Shown: positions 38,676 to 48,013 of the stretch, one piece after another
Position numbering within the stretch: the stretch's first letter is position 1
Layout: each line of letters opens with the position of its first letter
Assembly (NCBI GenBank): GCA_002401155.1
Contig: NVSG01000002.1
Coordinates: 655,462-719,461 of the forward strand
DNA from: Hyphomicrobiales bacterium
GTDB lineage: Bacteria > Pseudomonadota > Alphaproteobacteria > Rhizobiales > Rhizobiaceae
Direction: 5' to 3'
Length of the DNA stretch: 64,000 nucleotides
Notes under the pieces: model-generated
Seen by the model: the letters and a program-made list of their open reading frames with translations, nothing else
What the model was told of the DNA's origin: nothing
The model's database searches: none
Position numbers and translations under genes: made by a program

Positions 38676-41600
38676 TGCAATGTCGCTTTTTCGTTTCCGC
38701 GTTGCAGACTTTGGAACTGACGTCAGTTTAGTTCGCATGCCAGCTTTCTTCACCGCAACCTTGCGCTTGGCCGGTTTGCCAGACGACGCCTTGGTTGCTT
38801 GTTTGCGTTTTGGTTTGCTAGTCGCTGCTGCCAATTCAGGCAGATCGCCAACGCGCTCAGGCAGTGAAATTTCAGCGATCTCTTCACTGACTGGTGTCAC
38901 AATGGCTGTGGCCACAGCCATTTGACTGACTTCAGGCTTTGCAAATATTCCGGTAATCCATCCGAAAGCTGAAACAAGATTGGAAGGCAGTGAAAGCATG
39001 ACAGGGATCATCACCAGCGTTAAGATGGTTGAGAAACCCAGCCCGGAAATAATCGCTGTCGACAATTGTATCCACCAGATCGCGGTGATCGAACCAATAG
39101 AGATCACCCGGTCAATAAAGTTCACATTGATCGCCAGTGCCATCGGAACAAGGCCCATGATGGTTGTGACTGTGGTTAGCATGATCGGGCGCAATCGTTG
39201 ACCAGCGGTTTTTAAGATTGCTTCTTTGACATCAACACCTTCTGAGCGCAGTCGGTTAAAAGTATCAATCAGCACAATCGCATTGTTCACCACGATACCC
39301 GCAAGGGCGACAACGCCTGTGCCAGTCATGATGATGGAGAATTTCTGTCCCGTAACCATCATTCCGATCAACACGCCCACAACAGCCAGAATAACCGTCG
39401 ATAGGGTCAATATGGTCTGGTAGAATGAATTGAACTGAGTGAGCAAAATCACAAACATCAGGAACAGGGCACCAATGGCAGCTTTGCCCAGAAACTCACC
39501 GGATTCTTTTTGCTCTTTATCCGCACCACGGAATTCAAGAAACACCTCGTCGGACCATTCCTGCGTGGCCAGCCACTCTTTGATCTCAACAATTTTGGCA
39601 GCAGATGTCAGTCCGTCTTTAGCGGCTCCCACTTCGATATTAGCTTTCACACTCATGGTGTAAAGGCCGTCTTTACGGACGATAGAGCCAACTTTGTTTT
39701 TAGGCAGCATGGTCACAAAATTCGACAAAGGAACCTGACCATTGCTTGTGCGCAATCGCAGGTCGTCCAATCTGTCCAAGGAGCGTTGGGCTTCAGGAAG
39801 CCGCACACGGATATCAACCTCATCGTCGGAATCGTCAGGTCGGTATTTTCCGATCAACACCCCATTGGTGACAAGCTGGATCATCGAACCAACGGCTGCA
39901 ATCCCGGCATTATAACGACCGGCTTCTTCGCGGTTAACCGTCAATTCCCATTCAATGCCGGGGAGGGGACGGCTGTCCTCAATATCCTGAAGGTCTTTAT
40001 AGGAGTTGAATTGATTACGCACGCGCGTAACGGCAGCCACCATTTGATCATAGCTTGTAGATTTGATCTGCAAGCGCACATCTTTCCCGGTCGGCGGTCC
40101 GCCTTGAATTTTGCGGATTTCCAGCTTGATACCGGCAATTGCACTGGTGCGTTGTTTGATCTCGGCAAAAATTTCTTTGGCCAGACGCCTTTGGCTGTAA
40201 TCAACAAGATCAATCTGCATGATGGCAATGGCATCGGCTGGTAAATCTTGCGGAGCGCCAGGGTCAATGCTGCCGCCGCCGCGCTCTCCGCCGGGCGCTG
40301 TGGCAGTCATCACGGTATTTTCAATGCCTGCAACCTTCAGAACTTCGGTTTCAACCTCGATTGCGATATCACGAATATCAGCCCCCGAAAGGTTGCCCCG
40401 CGCAGAGACCACAAGGATGGCAACGTTAGGCTCTTCCTCAACGAAGAACTCAACACCCTTACTATTTGCGCCAAACACCGAAAATGTGGTGATAGTCACA
40501 CCGATAATCAGGGCAATAACCAGAACATTACCAAAAATATTGGCGGTGGCCAGATGAAGTAATCGCATATAACTGCCCGTGAGACCCGGGACTTTTTTGA
40601 CGTCCAATTCCGAATTGGACGAGAGCATTTTGGCGGTTTCATCCACAGGGGTTGGATGATTTTCGCGATAGGTTGAAATTATCCCGGCAAGCCACCAGCC
40701 AACGAAACCTGCGGCAATTGCGATGCCCAATGTACCAGCTTTATGAATAATTTCTGGGTAACCAACAAGTCCGCTATACCATGCCGCCCCACCTGCAAGC
40801 GCGCCTAGAATCCCTGCCTGAGCAATACGAGCGTATTTGGCAAAGAAGTCAGAGACAACCGTAAAGAGAACACCCGTTGTCGGCATGAAAATCAGAGCGG
40901 TCATCAAGGACGCGGAAAGAACGATGATCACCATCACCGGCAAATAACTCATGAATTCGCCCGAAACACCCGGCCATAAAAGCAGGGGCAGGAAGGCGGC
41001 TAGCGTTGTGGCCGTCGATGAGGCCACAGGCCAGAACATTAACTTGGCTGCACGCGGATAAGCTTCTGCAGCGGGCATGCCTTCGGCCATTTTCCGATCG
41101 GCATATTCAGTAACAACAATCGCCCCATCCACCAGCATGCCAACGGTTAGCACCATGCCGAACATCACCATCATATTGACGGTCATGCCGAGGCTTGAAA
41201 GGATCAGGAAGCCAACCATGAACGAGGTAGGAATAGCCAAACCAACCAACAGGCCGGAACGCACACCAAGCGAACCCACCACGATAATCATCACCAGCGC
41301 AATCGCTGTCAAAATAGAGGCTTGCAGAGACCCAAGAACCTCGAAGATGAAGCTCGACTGATCCAGAAGGAAATTGATTTTAATGGTTTTCGGCCAGTCC
41401 TTGGTGAACTCGGCGACAACTTGGCGAACCTCGGTATTGGTTTCAATAATATTGGTGCCAATCCGCTTGACCACTTCCAGCGACATGGCCGGTTTGCCGT
41501 TCACGCGGGTATAGCTCGACGGGTCCTTAAAGGTACGGCGAATTTCAGCCACGTCCCCAAGGGTGACAACCCCTTCGTTGTTTTGTTTGATAGCAATTGA

Positions 41601-42320
41601 ATATACATCTTCAGCGGTTTCAACCAGACCCGGCAGTTTCAGATTGAACCTTGCATTGCCATCATCAATAAATCCAGCAGGCACCATCTGATTGTTCTGG
41701 CTTAGAGCTGTCAGCAATTCCTGTTGGGTAATGTCGTAGGATTCAAGCTTGGTTAAATCCAGAATAACTTCCAGCATCTCGGCGCGGGTACCCTTGAGTT
41801 TGGCCTCGCGAACATTGGAAATCGCTTCAACCTGATCCTGCAGTTTCTTTGCAAGACCAAACAAAGTCCGCTCAGGCACATTGCCGGAAAGGGTGATGAT
41901 GAGCGTTGGTTTCAAGGCCAGATTGGTTTCAAAGATCGCAGGTTCATCAGCTTCTGCCGGTAGCTCTGCTTTGGCTTTGTCCACCTTGTCACGAATATCG
42001 GCAACCACTTTGTCTTTGTCACTGCCAATATTAAATTCAAGAACAACGCTGGTATTACTCTGGGAAGAAATCGTGGTGATCTCTTTTAGCCCGTCAAGAC
42101 CGCGCAACTGTGTTTCCATCGGACGCGCAAGCAACCGCTCCGCATCGCTGGGTGAAATGCCCTGCTGGTTGATTGAAATCAGATAGACCGGAACATCAAT
42201 GTTCGGATCGGCCTCTTTGGGGATATTGATATAGGTGAAAATTCCAGCGACCACCATAACGACCATCAAGGTCAGGACTGTTTTTGGCCGTGATAAAATC
42301 GTTTCGAGCGCGCCGATCAT
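38661..42320 (-). CDS. RND efflux transporter permease
   Basis: Proton-driven inner-membrane efflux pump of the AcrB/MdtBC superfamily, 1219 residues. Helix 1 is KTVLTLMVVMVVAGIFTYI, and the first half has GMVLTVGMLVDGAIVVTEY with a single Asp at the proton relay position in helix 4. The C-terminal half has GTGVVALAGIVVNNAIVLID. Two unusual additions occur: at about 500-552 an extra hairpin of two hydrophobic segments between halves, and a Lys/Arg-rich C-terminal tail of roughly 55 residues. It overlaps the adaptor gene by 4 nt. Substrate unknown. Confidence 0.92.
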   Translation of the reverse strand: MIGALETILSRPKTVLTLMVVMVVAGIFTYINIPKEADPNIDVPVYLISINQQGISPSDAERLLARPMETQLRGLDGLKEITTISSQSNTSVVLEFNIGSDKDKVVADIRDKVDKAKAELPAEADEPAIFETNLALKPTLIITLSGNVPERTLFGLAKKLQDQVEAISNVREAKLKGTRAEMLEVILDLTKLESYDITQQELLTALSQNNQMVPAGFIDDGNARFNLKLPGLVETAEDVYSIAIKQNNEGVVTLGDVAEIRRTFKDPSSYTRVNGKPAMSLEVVKRIGTNIIETNTEVRQVVAEFTKDWPKTIKINFLLDQSSFIFEVLGSLQASILTAIALVMIIVVGSLGVRSGLLVGLAIPTSFMVGFLILSSLGMTVNMMVMFGMVLTVGMLVDGAIVVTEYADRKMAEGMPAAEAYPRAAKLMFWPVASSTATTLAAFLPLLLWPGVSGEFMSYLPVMVIIVLSASLMTALIFMPTTGVLFTVVSDFFAKYARIAQAGILGALAGGAAWYSGLVGYPEIIHKAGTLGIAIAAGFVGWWLAGIISTYRENHPTPVDETAKMLSSNSELDVKKVPGLTGSYMRLLHLATANIFGNVLVIALIIGVTITTFSVFGANSKGVEFFVEEEPNVAILVVSARGNLSGADIRDIAIEVETEVLKVAGIENTVMTATAPGGERGGGSIDPGAPQDLPADAIAIMQIDLVDYSQRRLAKEIFAEIKQRTSAIAGIKLEIRKIQGGPPTGKDVRLQIKSTSYDQMVAAVTRVRNQFNSYKDLQDIEDSRPLPGIEWELTVNREEAGRYNAGIAAVGSMIQLVTNGVLIGKYRPDDSDDEVDIRVRLPEAQRSLDRLDDLRLRTSNGQVPLSNFVTMLPKNKVGSIVRKDGLYTMSVKANIEVGAAKDGLTSAAKIVEIKEWLATQEWSDEVFLEFRGADKEQKESGEFLGKAAIGALFLMFVILLTQFNSFYQTILTLSTVILAVVGVLIGMMVTGQKFSIIMTGTGVVALAGIVVNNAIVLIDTFNRLRSEGVDVKEAILKTAGQRLRPIMLTTVTTIMGLVPMALAINVNFIDRVISIGSITAIWWIQLSTAIISGLGFSTILTLVMIPVMLSLPSNLVSAFGWITGIFAKPEVSQMAVATAIVTPVSEEIAEISLPERVGDLPELAAATSKPKRKQATKASSGKPAKRKVAVKKAGMRTKLTSVPKSATRKRKSDIADAAE

Positions 42321-43435
42321 TGCTGTACCTCCGCAGAAGCTACCTTGTCTGCAACCGGCATGACCTTCTCGCCATCACCAACATATTCGCGCCCAAGGGA
42401 AATAATTCTCATCCCTTCGCTCGGGCCGCTAACCCAAAAACCATCCTTGGTTCTGGCCAGAATTTTCACCGGCACAAATCTCACCGTGTCATCATCATTC
42501 AACGCGCTAATGCCGATTTCGCCATTGTCAGCCAGACCAACCCACGAGGGTGAGAGGCGATACGCAAGCTCTGGTGGAAGCTCCACACTGGCACTTGCGG
42601 TCAGGCCATCACGAATGGTGCGATCAGAATTTGGTAATTCAATTTCTATCTGAAAGGTACGGGTCTGGGCATCGGAGGATGCCGCAATATAGCGTATCTT
42701 GCCTGAAACTTTTTCGCCTGAAACAAGAACGACATTCGCTTTCATACCCAGCTTCACCTTGCCGATTTCGCGTTCGGAAACCTGTCCAACAAACAGCATC
42801 GGATCATTATCAATCAGCGTGACGCAGGCCCCGCCAATGGTGAGCATTTCGCCCACTTCCACAATTGGATCCTGCACAATGCCCGATGCATTGGCATGAA
42901 TTTCTGTGCGGGCAATATCAATTTCCGCCTGTATGAGGCTGGCTTTAGCCGCATCGAGAGCAAATTTCATCTGGTTGAGTTTTGTTTTGGAGGCAAAACC
43001 ACGCTTGGCAAGCGCACTGTTTGCCGCGTGATCGCCCTCGGCCTGTGCCAATTGGGCTTTGGCCTGCGCCAGTTTTGCTTCGCGTGCGCCGCGTTCAATG
43101 ACACAAACCAGATCGCCCTTTTGAACGACTTGACCTTTATTGACCAAACGTTTTTTGACAATCCCGACGGTTTCGCTGCGAATGGTGACAATCGCATTGG
43201 CCTTGGTGCGTCCACGAACATGGATACGCTCGGAGCGAAGCTCCGGATAGAGCGCCACATAGCGAACCTTAAAGAGGTCGGAGGCATTTTCCGCGCTACG
43301 TTCCGCAATCGTTTTGAGTTCGCCGGATGGATCACCCTGACCACTTGTGATCAGTTGTCCATTATACATCCACCCACCAATGCCAGCGCAAATTGCAAGC
43401 GCCACAATGTGGGATCCTTTGATCCTAAAAGTCAT
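42317..43435 (-). CDS. RND efflux periplasmic adaptor
   Basis: Membrane fusion protein (HlyD/AcrA type) that links the RND permease to an outer-membrane channel. The 372-residue protein has an N-terminal membrane anchor (IVALAICAGIGGWMYNG) and the lipoyl/barrel pattern TIRSETVGIVKKRLVNKGQVVQKGDLVCVIE, then a coiled hairpin (REAKLAQAKAQLAQAEGDHA). The ATGA overlap with the permease start supports coupled translation. No TolC-like gene is in the window. Confidence 0.92.
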   Translation of the reverse strand: MTFRIKGSHIVALAICAGIGGWMYNGQLITSGQGDPSGELKTIAERSAENASDLFKVRYVALYPELRSERIHVRGRTKANAIVTIRSETVGIVKKRLVNKGQVVQKGDLVCVIERGAREAKLAQAKAQLAQAEGDHAANSALAKRGFASKTKLNQMKFALDAAKASLIQAEIDIARTEIHANASGIVQDPIVEVGEMLTIGGACVTLIDNDPMLFVGQVSEREIGKVKLGMKANVVLVSGEKVSGKIRYIAASSDAQTRTFQIEIELPNSDRTIRDGLTASASVELPPELAYRLSPSWVGLADNGEIGISALNDDDTVRFVPVKILARTKDGFWVSGPSEGMRIISLGREYVGDGEKVMPVADKVASAEVQQ

Positions 43436-43465
43436 TTTTTCTACGCCCTGGGAGGAAGGCGCCCC

Positions 43466-44020
43466 TTATTCAGCAGCTTCGGCAGATGGATTGTTTATCA
43501 ATCCACCGGCCAATCCAATTAGCGTGCTTTTGTTTTTGATTAGATAGTCCAGATCACATTTCTTACAATAGTGACCGTAATTTACGACCCATTTTGTGGT
43601 CTCATTGCCACAGTCCGCCATGATGCCTTCAATCTTCTCCAGCACGCTTTTGAGGTAATCAATGCGGGCGTCAACGGCCATTTCGATCACTTCAGCAGGT
43701 TGCAAGTCAGCATTGATGGCGAGCAAAAGAAATTCTGATTTGAATTTGTCGGGTGCCGGAGGCTGGGCAAGCGCTGCAATGAATTCCATGCGGCCAGCAT
43801 CCGTAATTGAATAGATTTTCCGGTCAGGTTTCCCGCTCTGCGCTTCAGTGCGCAAGGTCACCTTGCCCTCTTTTTCAAGTCTGGCAAGGGTTGGATAAAT
43901 CGAGCCGAAGCTGATATCGACAAAATAGCTGAACTGGCCATCGGTCGAAAGCTTCTTGATTTCATAACCCGTGGCATCCTGAACATTCAAAATTGCCAGA
44001 ATGAGAGTGTTGATATTCAT
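43466..44020 (-). CDS. PadR-family transcriptional regulator
   Basis: Winged-helix repressor with a long C-terminal dimerisation helix. ATG at 44020 has GAGG at 6-nt spacing and gives MNINTLILAILNVQDATGYEI, the usual PadR start; a longer frame to 44098 runs into the promoter. The wing region reads TLARLEKEGKVTLRTEAQSGKPDRKIYSITDAGR. The Cys-containing tail (GHYCKKCDLDYL) is uncommon and could sense redox or metal. It leads the RND operon, 30 nt before the adaptor, so it probably represses efflux. Confidence 0.9.
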   Translation of the reverse strand: MNINTLILAILNVQDATGYEIKKLSTDGQFSYFVDISFGSIYPTLARLEKEGKVTLRTEAQSGKPDRKIYSITDAGRMEFIAALAQPPAPDKFKSEFLLLAINADLQPAEVIEMAVDARIDYLKSVLEKIEGIMADCGNETTKWVVNYGHYCKKCDLDYLIKNKSTLIGLAGGLINNPSAEAAE

Positions 44021-44072
44021 TTCACACCTCGTGGTCGCGACGAGATAATTCATCGCTACATATTCTTTTTCT

Positions 44073-44101
44073 TCATATAGTGGAATGATATATATCATTC
44101 A
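44073..44101 (-). promoter_or_regulatory. padR-RND promoter with 18-bp palindrome
   Basis: On the minus strand TTGAAT (44101-44096) and TATATG (44078-44073) are 17 bp apart. The perfect palindrome GAATGATAT-ATATCATTC covers 44082-44099, filling the -35 end and spacer. A repressor bound there would block polymerase, so this is a likely PadR operator. The predicted transcript start is near 44066, leaving a leader of about 45 nt. Confidence 0.7.
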
Positions 44102-44180
44102 AGAATAGAATGAAAATAATTGTTGCCATAATTTTTGCGCTATAGTTAGCAAACTACTAACCCAGACAGGCCAAGAACCA

Positions 44181-44870
44181 ATGATCGACTTCTATTACGC
44201 CCCCACTCCCAATGGCTGGAAAGTCTCCATAATGCTGGAGGAGTGCCGCCTAAGATACCAAACTCACTTGGTGCGTATTGCCGAGGGCGATCAGTTTAAG
44301 CCGGAGTTTTTGAAAATTAGCCCCAACGCTAAAATGCCCGCGATCGTCGATAAAGACGTGAAGGGCGAGCCGGTCAGTATTTTTGAAAGTGGCGCGATTT
44401 TATTGTATCTCGCCGAGAAAACAGGGCGCTTTGCACCGAGCGATGCTGTTGGCCGAAAAGAAATGATGGAATGGATATTCTGGCAGGTCGCCAATCAGGG
44501 GCCGATGGCCGGCCAACTGAGTCATTTTAAAAATTACGCACCAAAATCCGCGCAACAATATGGTTTTAAACGATATCTGGGAGAATATGAGCGCAATTTA
44601 AGTGTGCTTGAAAGGCGGTTGGAGGGACGTGACTACATTCTGGGAGAATATTCAATTGCCGATATCATCTCATTCCCATGGGTGTTGATTGCCAAACCGC
44701 TGGGTTCATCGTTAGAAAAATTCCCCAATGTCACCGCATGGCGCGGCCGCATCAAGGAACGCCCCGCCGTTCGCCTCGGCGTTGATTTAATGAAATCAAA
44801 ACAAAACCGCTGCCATGACGCAACCAATAACAACATATTATTCAACCAGTCTGCGGACAGTTTTAAATAA
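44181..44870 (+). CDS. Glutathione S-transferase, Nu/YfcG-like
   Basis: Thioredoxin-fold GST of the bacterial Nu class, often acting as a disulfide-bond reductase. The 229-residue protein has the N-terminal domain FYYAPTPNGWKVSIMLEE (with Asn as the putative glutathione contact), KISPNAKMPAIVD, and FESGAILLYLAEKTG. The helical domain carries LEGRDYILGEYSIADIISFPW. It is divergent from padR, about 80 bp from the palindrome, so it may share control, but that is not shown. Confidence 0.87.
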   Translation: MIDFYYAPTPNGWKVSIMLEECRLRYQTHLVRIAEGDQFKPEFLKISPNAKMPAIVDKDVKGEPVSIFESGAILLYLAEKTGRFAPSDAVGRKEMMEWIFWQVANQGPMAGQLSHFKNYAPKSAQQYGFKRYLGEYERNLSVLERRLEGRDYILGEYSIADIISFPWVLIAKPLGSSLEKFPNVTAWRGRIKERPAVRLGVDLMKSKQNRCHDATNNNILFNQSADSFK

Positions 44871-44959
44871 AAATATACCATAGGTGGCATTTAAGTTTGT
44901 AATGCACGTAAAAGTTGCGTAAATGTTTCCTACGGTTACTTTCTATTGAGGGGAATATC

Positions 44960-45094
44960 ATGAAAAGTATTTTAGTAATGTCAGTATTAGTTTTACTCGG
45001 ATTGTCTACTGCGATAGCAGCTGCACATGGCGGTGGTACTAACAAGCAAGGCTGTCACACCAATCACAAAACAGGCGACTACCATTGCCACTGA
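44960..45094 (+). CDS. Exported 44-residue His/Cys peptide (YHYH-like)
   Basis: Very short gene. ATG at 44960 with GAGGGG upstream gives 44 residues: a signal peptide (ILVMSVLVLLGLSTAIAAA) and a mature part with HGGGTNKQGCHTNHKTGDYH and final CH. The pattern GGG...GCHxxxKTGxYHCH resembles the YHYH-like/Excalibur-type tails that may bind metal. No neighbour suggests a task. The strong ribosome site and the signal peptide support a real gene despite its size. Confidence 0.7.
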   Translation: MKSILVMSVLVLLGLSTAIAAAHGGGTNKQGCHTNHKTGDYHCH

Positions 45095-45210
45095 GCGGTG
45101 GTCTGACAATATGGCCATCATTTTTCGGTGGCCTGTAAATCTGCTATATGTTTCAGGTTGGATATGGTGCCTACGCCATGCCAAAGAAATTCAGGCATTT
45201 CCTAGAGACG

Positions 45211-45957
45211 TCAAACCGAAGTAGGTTCGTTCAGCTTCATCCATTTCCCGGTTGGGAAATCGAACATCAAGCCGTTTTGCCTCAGATCAGGTGAGCCCAT
45301 CATAACCAGCGCTTTGGCAAAATCTGATGGGTGGGCAAGGGTTTCCGGGTCTTCTCCGGGCATTGCTAAGGCCCGCATAGCGGTGCGTATGGGGCCGGGA
45401 TTGGCAATATTTACTAAAATATCAGTGCTCTCGCATTCGGCAGCATAGGTCTGCGCCAGCGCATGAACAGCAGCTTTGGAAATCGAATAGGCACCCCAAA
45501 ACGGTCGGCATTTATAGCCGGCAGCCGAACCGATGATAATTGCCCGCCCAGCATCTGATGCCTTCAACAGCGGATCCATCGAACGAATAAAGCGCCAGTT
45601 TGCCGTCACATTGACCGCCATGGTTTTTTCAAATTCCGCCGGATCAAAATGCCCCAGCGGCGAAAGCCCACCAAGCATTCCGGCATTGGCCAGCAATACG
45701 TCCAATTTGCCCCATTGTTTATCAATAGCAGCACCAAGCCGGTCGATGGCCGCATAATCGGTAACGTCCATGGGGACGAGGGTCGCCGTTCCGCCGATAG
45801 CCTGAATAGCATCATCCAGTTCTTCAAGGCCGCCAACAGTCCGCGCCACCGCGATCACATGATAACCCGCCTGCGCATAAGCAAATGCTGCATGATAGCC
45901 GATGCCACGTGATGCGCCGGTGATCAGCACCACTCGCTGGTTTGATGGTTTGCTCAT
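45211..45957 (-). CDS. SDR family oxidoreductase
   Basis: Short-chain dehydrogenase/reductase of unknown substrate. It has the classic TGASRGIG cofactor loop, LLANAGML, the catalytic Ser in IIIGSAAG and the YxxxK pair in YSISK. With ATG at 45957 it has 248 residues. A TTG at 45963 also fits. It follows purF with a 2-nt gap, and this purF-SDR arrangement is common in Hyphomicrobiales. Confidence 0.9.
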   Translation of the reverse strand: MSKPSNQRVVLITGASRGIGYHAAFAYAQAGYHVIAVARTVGGLEELDDAIQAIGGTATLVPMDVTDYAAIDRLGAAIDKQWGKLDVLLANAGMLGGLSPLGHFDPAEFEKTMAVNVTANWRFIRSMDPLLKASDAGRAIIIGSAAGYKCRPFWGAYSISKAAVHALAQTYAAECESTDILVNIANPGPIRTAMRALAMPGEDPETLAHPSDFAKALVMMGSPDLRQNGLMFDFPTGKWMKLNEPTSV

Positions 45958-45959
45958 GC

Positions 45960-47429
45960 TCAACCGGCCTCTTTGAGCAACGAAGCCTGCCCAAGTGCAA
46001 AATTACCTTCAAGATCAGTCAACCGTGTTGGATAATCTTTGGTGAAATAATGATCGGTAAATTGCGGAGCAGCATCGTTGCGATCCTCACCATCAATGGC
46101 ATTATAAAGGCCGTTAATTGACAGGAATGACAACGAGTCCGCGCCAATAAATTCACACATCTCAGCAACGTCAGCCACACGGTTGGCCAGCAATTGGTCC
46201 GAATGAGGGGTGTCGATGCCATAATAATCCGGCGCAATAATCGGTGGGCTGGCAATGCGCATATGCACTTCGCTCGCACCGGCTTCGCGGATCATTTGGA
46301 CAATTTTTGTCGATGTCGTGCCGCGCACGATAGAATCATCAATTAGGATAACCCGCTTACCTTCGATTTGCCCGCGATTGGCCGATAATTTCAGCTTCAC
46401 ACCCAGCGCGCGAATGCTTTGGGTCGGTTCAATAAAGGTACGGCCCACATAGTGGTTGCGGATAATACCCAGTTCAAACGGTACGCCACTTTGGTGCGCA
46501 TAGCCAATAGCAGCGGGTACGCCGCTATCGGGCACCGGCACAATTACATCGGCATCCACATGGCTTTCATCCGATAAAACCGAGCCCATGCGTTTGCGCA
46601 CATCATAAACGCTGCGACCGGAGACAATCGAATCGGGTCGGGCAAAATAGACATATTCAAAAACGCAAAGACGCTCATTGGCAGGCTCGAACGGCATGAT
46701 CGATTTCTGCGAGATCGAACCATCCATCTCTTGTTCAAAAATAATCACTTCGCCATTTTTAACATCGCGGACAAACTTCGCACCGATGATATCGAGCGCA
46801 CAGGTTTCGGAAGCAAAAATCGGTGCACCATCCAGATCACCCAGCACAAGCGGGCGAATGCCGAGGCGGTCGCGGGCACCAATCAATTTGGTGGTGGTCA
46901 TTGCCACCAAGGCAAAGGCACCTTCCATCTGCTTGATGGCATCGGTAAAGCGATTACCCGAATTATGTTCTTTGGAGCGAGCAATCAAATGCAGCACAAC
47001 TTCGGTGTCTGAAGTTGATTGGCAGATAGCGCCACTGGCAATGATTCTATTGCGCAAGGTGCGCGCATTGGTGAAATTACCATTATGGCAAATGGCAATG
47101 CCGCCCGTACCAAGCTCGGCAAAAAGTGGCTGCACATTGCGCAAAACCGTTTCGCCCGATGTGGAATAAAGCGTATGCCCAAGAGCGCCATTGCCCGGTA
47201 ACCGCTCAATGGTCGCGGCATCGGTGAAGTGATCTCCTACCAGCCCGAAATGGCGTTCGGAATGGAACCGTTTGCCATCATAACTAACAATGCCACTGGC
47301 TTCCTGTCCACGGTGCTGCAATGCATGCAGGCCAAGGGCCGTAAAAGCCGCCGCATCAGGGTGCCCCAATATACCGAAAACGCCGCATTCTTCCTGAAGT
47401 TTATCTTCGTCAGGATTAATAAATGACAT
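45960..47429 (-). CDS. purF: Amidophosphoribosyltransferase
   Basis: First enzyme of purine synthesis: transfers the glutamine amide to PRPP. It is an N-terminal-nucleophile class II amidotransferase: Cys15 in EECGVFGILG should become the mature N-terminus after propeptide removal. The PRPP loop VILIDDSIVRGTTS and VPVPDSGVPAAIGYA are clear. The 489-residue length is normal. It follows cvpA by 20 nt, the conserved cvpA-purF order. Confidence 0.96.
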   Translation of the reverse strand: MSFINPDEDKLQEECGVFGILGHPDAAAFTALGLHALQHRGQEASGIVSYDGKRFHSERHFGLVGDHFTDAATIERLPGNGALGHTLYSTSGETVLRNVQPLFAELGTGGIAICHNGNFTNARTLRNRIIASGAICQSTSDTEVVLHLIARSKEHNSGNRFTDAIKQMEGAFALVAMTTTKLIGARDRLGIRPLVLGDLDGAPIFASETCALDIIGAKFVRDVKNGEVIIFEQEMDGSISQKSIMPFEPANERLCVFEYVYFARPDSIVSGRSVYDVRKRMGSVLSDESHVDADVIVPVPDSGVPAAIGYAHQSGVPFELGIIRNHYVGRTFIEPTQSIRALGVKLKLSANRGQIEGKRVILIDDSIVRGTTSTKIVQMIREAGASEVHMRIASPPIIAPDYYGIDTPHSDQLLANRVADVAEMCEFIGADSLSFLSINGLYNAIDGEDRNDAAPQFTDHYFTKDYPTRLTDLEGNFALGQASLLKEAG

Positions 47430-47449
47430 CAGCTTTTGCCCCTATTTGA

Positions 47450-48013
47450 TCAGGATGATTGTCCCGGCGCGGTTTCAGTGTCGCCACTGTTTCCACCCGA
47501 GGTTTTGGCTTTAATTTGTTCCATTAAGTCATCGGGCAGCACCTGAGTGATACTCTCGCCGATGGATTCAAGCATTGGTTTGGATTTTGCATCCGCAATC
47601 CATAGTGGTTGGTTATCGGGCGCCAGTGAATTGTAAAACAGCAGACCAACAACAACCAATAAGCCACCGCGCGCCGCGCCAAAGACAAAACCCAATGTCC
47701 GGTCCAGCGCACCAATGCGGCTATCCACGATAAAATCGGCAATCCGCATGGTAATCAGGCTGACAACAATCAGCGTTATGATGAAGATGATCGCCCCGGC
47801 GGCAACATCGGCAAGAATAGAGCTTGAATTGATGGCGGTTGTGTAGGGCGCAACCACTGGCGCAAGCTGTTTATAAAAATAAAATGCAGCCGCAGCCGCA
47901 GCAACCCACGAACCCACAGACAATACTTCCCGGGAAAACCCGCGTATCATCGCCAAAATTCCAGAAAGCAGCATCAGTCCGATCAACAGACCGTCAAAAA
48001 CTGTGATAGGCAT
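47450..48013 (-). CDS. cvpA: CvpA family membrane protein
   Basis: Inner-membrane protein first linked to colicin V production; the role is not firmly known. The 187-residue protein has four hydrophobic segments starting DGLLIGLMLLSGILAMIRGFSREVLSVGSW, the CvpA signature. The polar C-terminus is rich in Gly/Ser/Thr. It usually lies immediately downstream of radA; here radA is about 3.6 kb further right, so the normal junction is interrupted. Confidence 0.91.
   Translation of the reverse strand: MPITVFDGLLIGLMLLSGILAMIRGFSREVLSVGSWVAAAAAAFYFYKQLAPVVAPYTTAINSSSILADVAAGAIIFIITLIVVSLITMRIADFIVDSRIGALDRTLGFVFGAARGGLLVVVGLLFYNSLAPDNQPLWIADAKSKPMLESIGESITQVLPDDLMEQIKAKTSGGNSGDTETAPGQSS

Noticed and set aside
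39510-40244. Long plus-strand open frame of 244 codons opposite the RND gene
   Set aside because: It is antisense to a well-conserved RND permease and has no protein-like composition or ribosome site.
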